Assembly (NCBI GenBank): GCA_002400845.2
Contig: NVRK02000015.1
Span: 124,001-188,000, forward strand
From: Hyphomicrobiales bacterium
GTDB taxonomy: Bacteria; Pseudomonadota; Alphaproteobacteria; Rhizobiales; Rhizobiaceae
Reading direction: 5' to 3'
Length of the DNA stretch: 64,000 bases
Both the position numbers and the translations under genes were made by a program. The notes beneath the pieces were generated by a model. That model did no database searches and was not told the DNA's origin. It saw only the letters and a list, made by a program, of their open reading frames with translations. Shown one piece after another: positions 63,581-64,000 of this stretch. Each line of letters opens with the position of its first letter. Positions within the stretch are counted from its first letter, which is position 1.

Positions 63581-64000
63581 TTAATACTCAATACCAACTT
63601 GCGCTTTTACGCCAGATCTAAATGGATGTTTTATCATTTCCATTTCGGTGACGAGATCAGCAAACTCAATCAATTCTGGCTTCGCATTACGGCCCGTAAT
63701 GATAACATGCTTCATTTTTGGTTTGGTTTTCAAAAACTCAACCACTTCATTTATATCCAAATAATCATAGCGTAATACGATGTTTAATTCATCACACAAA
63801 ACCAGATCAAGCTTCGGGTCCATAATCATTTCTTTAGCACGTTCCCAAGCCTGTTTTGCAGCTTGAATATCACGCGCACGATCTTGCGTTTCCCATGTAA
63901 AACCGTCACCCATTGCAGTCATTTCGACTTGATCTGGAAAAGCCTCTAACACTTTGCGTTCGCCAGTGCCCCATTTGCCCTTTACAAACTGCACCACGCC
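63581..64000 (-). CDS. cobO: Cob(I)alamin adenosyltransferase CobO (N-terminus cut by window edge)
   Basis: The C-terminal 140 or so residues of CobO/CobA, about 200 aa in full. QFVKGKWGTGERKVLEAFPDQ, FTWETQDRARDI, LVLCDELNIVLRYDYLD and VIITGRNAKPELIE match the family. It attaches the adenosyl group to reduced corrinoids. The missing N-terminal P-loop (GKGKGKST in relatives) lies beyond position 64000. Translation probably does not start at the in-frame ATG at 63997, because the segment is part of the enzyme core. Confidence 0.95.
   Translation of the reverse strand, partial: GVVQFVKGKWGTGERKVLEAFPDQVEMTAMGDGFTWETQDRARDIQAAKQAWERAKEMIMDPKLDLVLCDELNIVLRYDYLDINEVVEFLKTKPKMKHVIITGRNAKPELIEFADLVTEMEMIKHPFRSGVKAQVGIEY

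Noticed and set aside
1-64000. tRNA, rRNA, CRISPR arrays, insertion sequences or phage genes
   Set aside because: I saw no direct-repeat array, transposase-like protein or integrase, and gaps between genes are too short or lack cloverleaf features.

Overview
The window looks like a chromosomal piece of a low-GC (about 40 % by eye), free-living alphaproteobacterium. I cannot name the genus; a marine Rhizobiales-like or related lineage fits best. The support is a Fur/Mur-type regulator next to sitABCD, a Caulobacter-XylD-like sugar-acid dehydratase, an aerobic purine-degradation set, a saccharopine pathway for lysine, a TadG-like protein and a large cobalamin cluster. Gene density is high, many genes overlap by ATGA or TAATG, and no rRNA, tRNA, insertion sequence, phage or CRISPR array was seen.

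Layout. 0-9.5 kb: sugar-acid uptake and catabolism, with a TRAP solute-binding protein, a GntR regulator, a DenD-like dehydrogenase and an operon of KDF-type dehydrogenase, FAH-type hydrolase, second SDR, 2-hydroxyacid dehydrogenase, IlvD/Edd dehydratase, LysE exporter and IMPACT protein. 9.5-14 kb: Fur/Mur regulator and sitABCD manganese/iron ABC transporter, with a Mur-box-like palindrome between them. 14-22.5 kb: PatB-like lyase, a metallo-beta-lactamase-like protein that lacks its metal motif, a PuuE-UraD fusion, threonine dehydratase, an SCP2 protein, a MXKDX-repeat/LysM protein, GST and TrhO. 22.5-31.2 kb: a possible small RNA, FadD, PhzF, DUF188, xanthine dehydrogenase and guanine deaminase. 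31.2-40.4 kb: small secreted hydrolase, MFS, EttA, lipase, RsgA, the two saccharopine dehydrogenases and TerC. 40.5-46.5 kb: a block of small secreted proteins of unknown function (three related two-cysteine proteins, a chaperone-like domain and others), a lipoprotein and a TadG/vWA protein. 47.6-64 kb: cobalamin biosynthesis from CbiX to CobT, running off the right edge inside cobO.

How the genes work together. The first operon can take a sugar acid by dehydration, C4 oxidation and hydrolytic cleavage to pyruvate plus glycolate or lactate. Xanthine dehydrogenase, guanine deaminase and PuuE-UraD belong to one purine-to-allantoate route but lie in two places. The cob genes form three facing blocks. 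CbiX, CbiD and a full CbiG domain fused to CobJ point to early cobalt insertion, and no CobN, CobS/T chelatase or CobG is in view.

Most interesting: (1) the 40.5-43.8 kb operon of fibre-subunit-like secreted proteins with a one-domain chaperone-like partner and no usher; (2) an identical 14-bp palindrome upstream of both fadD and the SCP2 gene; (3) a structured leader RNA just downstream of a promoter in front of the cob operon; (4) a candidate small RNA at 22.68-22.84 kb. All functions are inferred from sequence reading alone.
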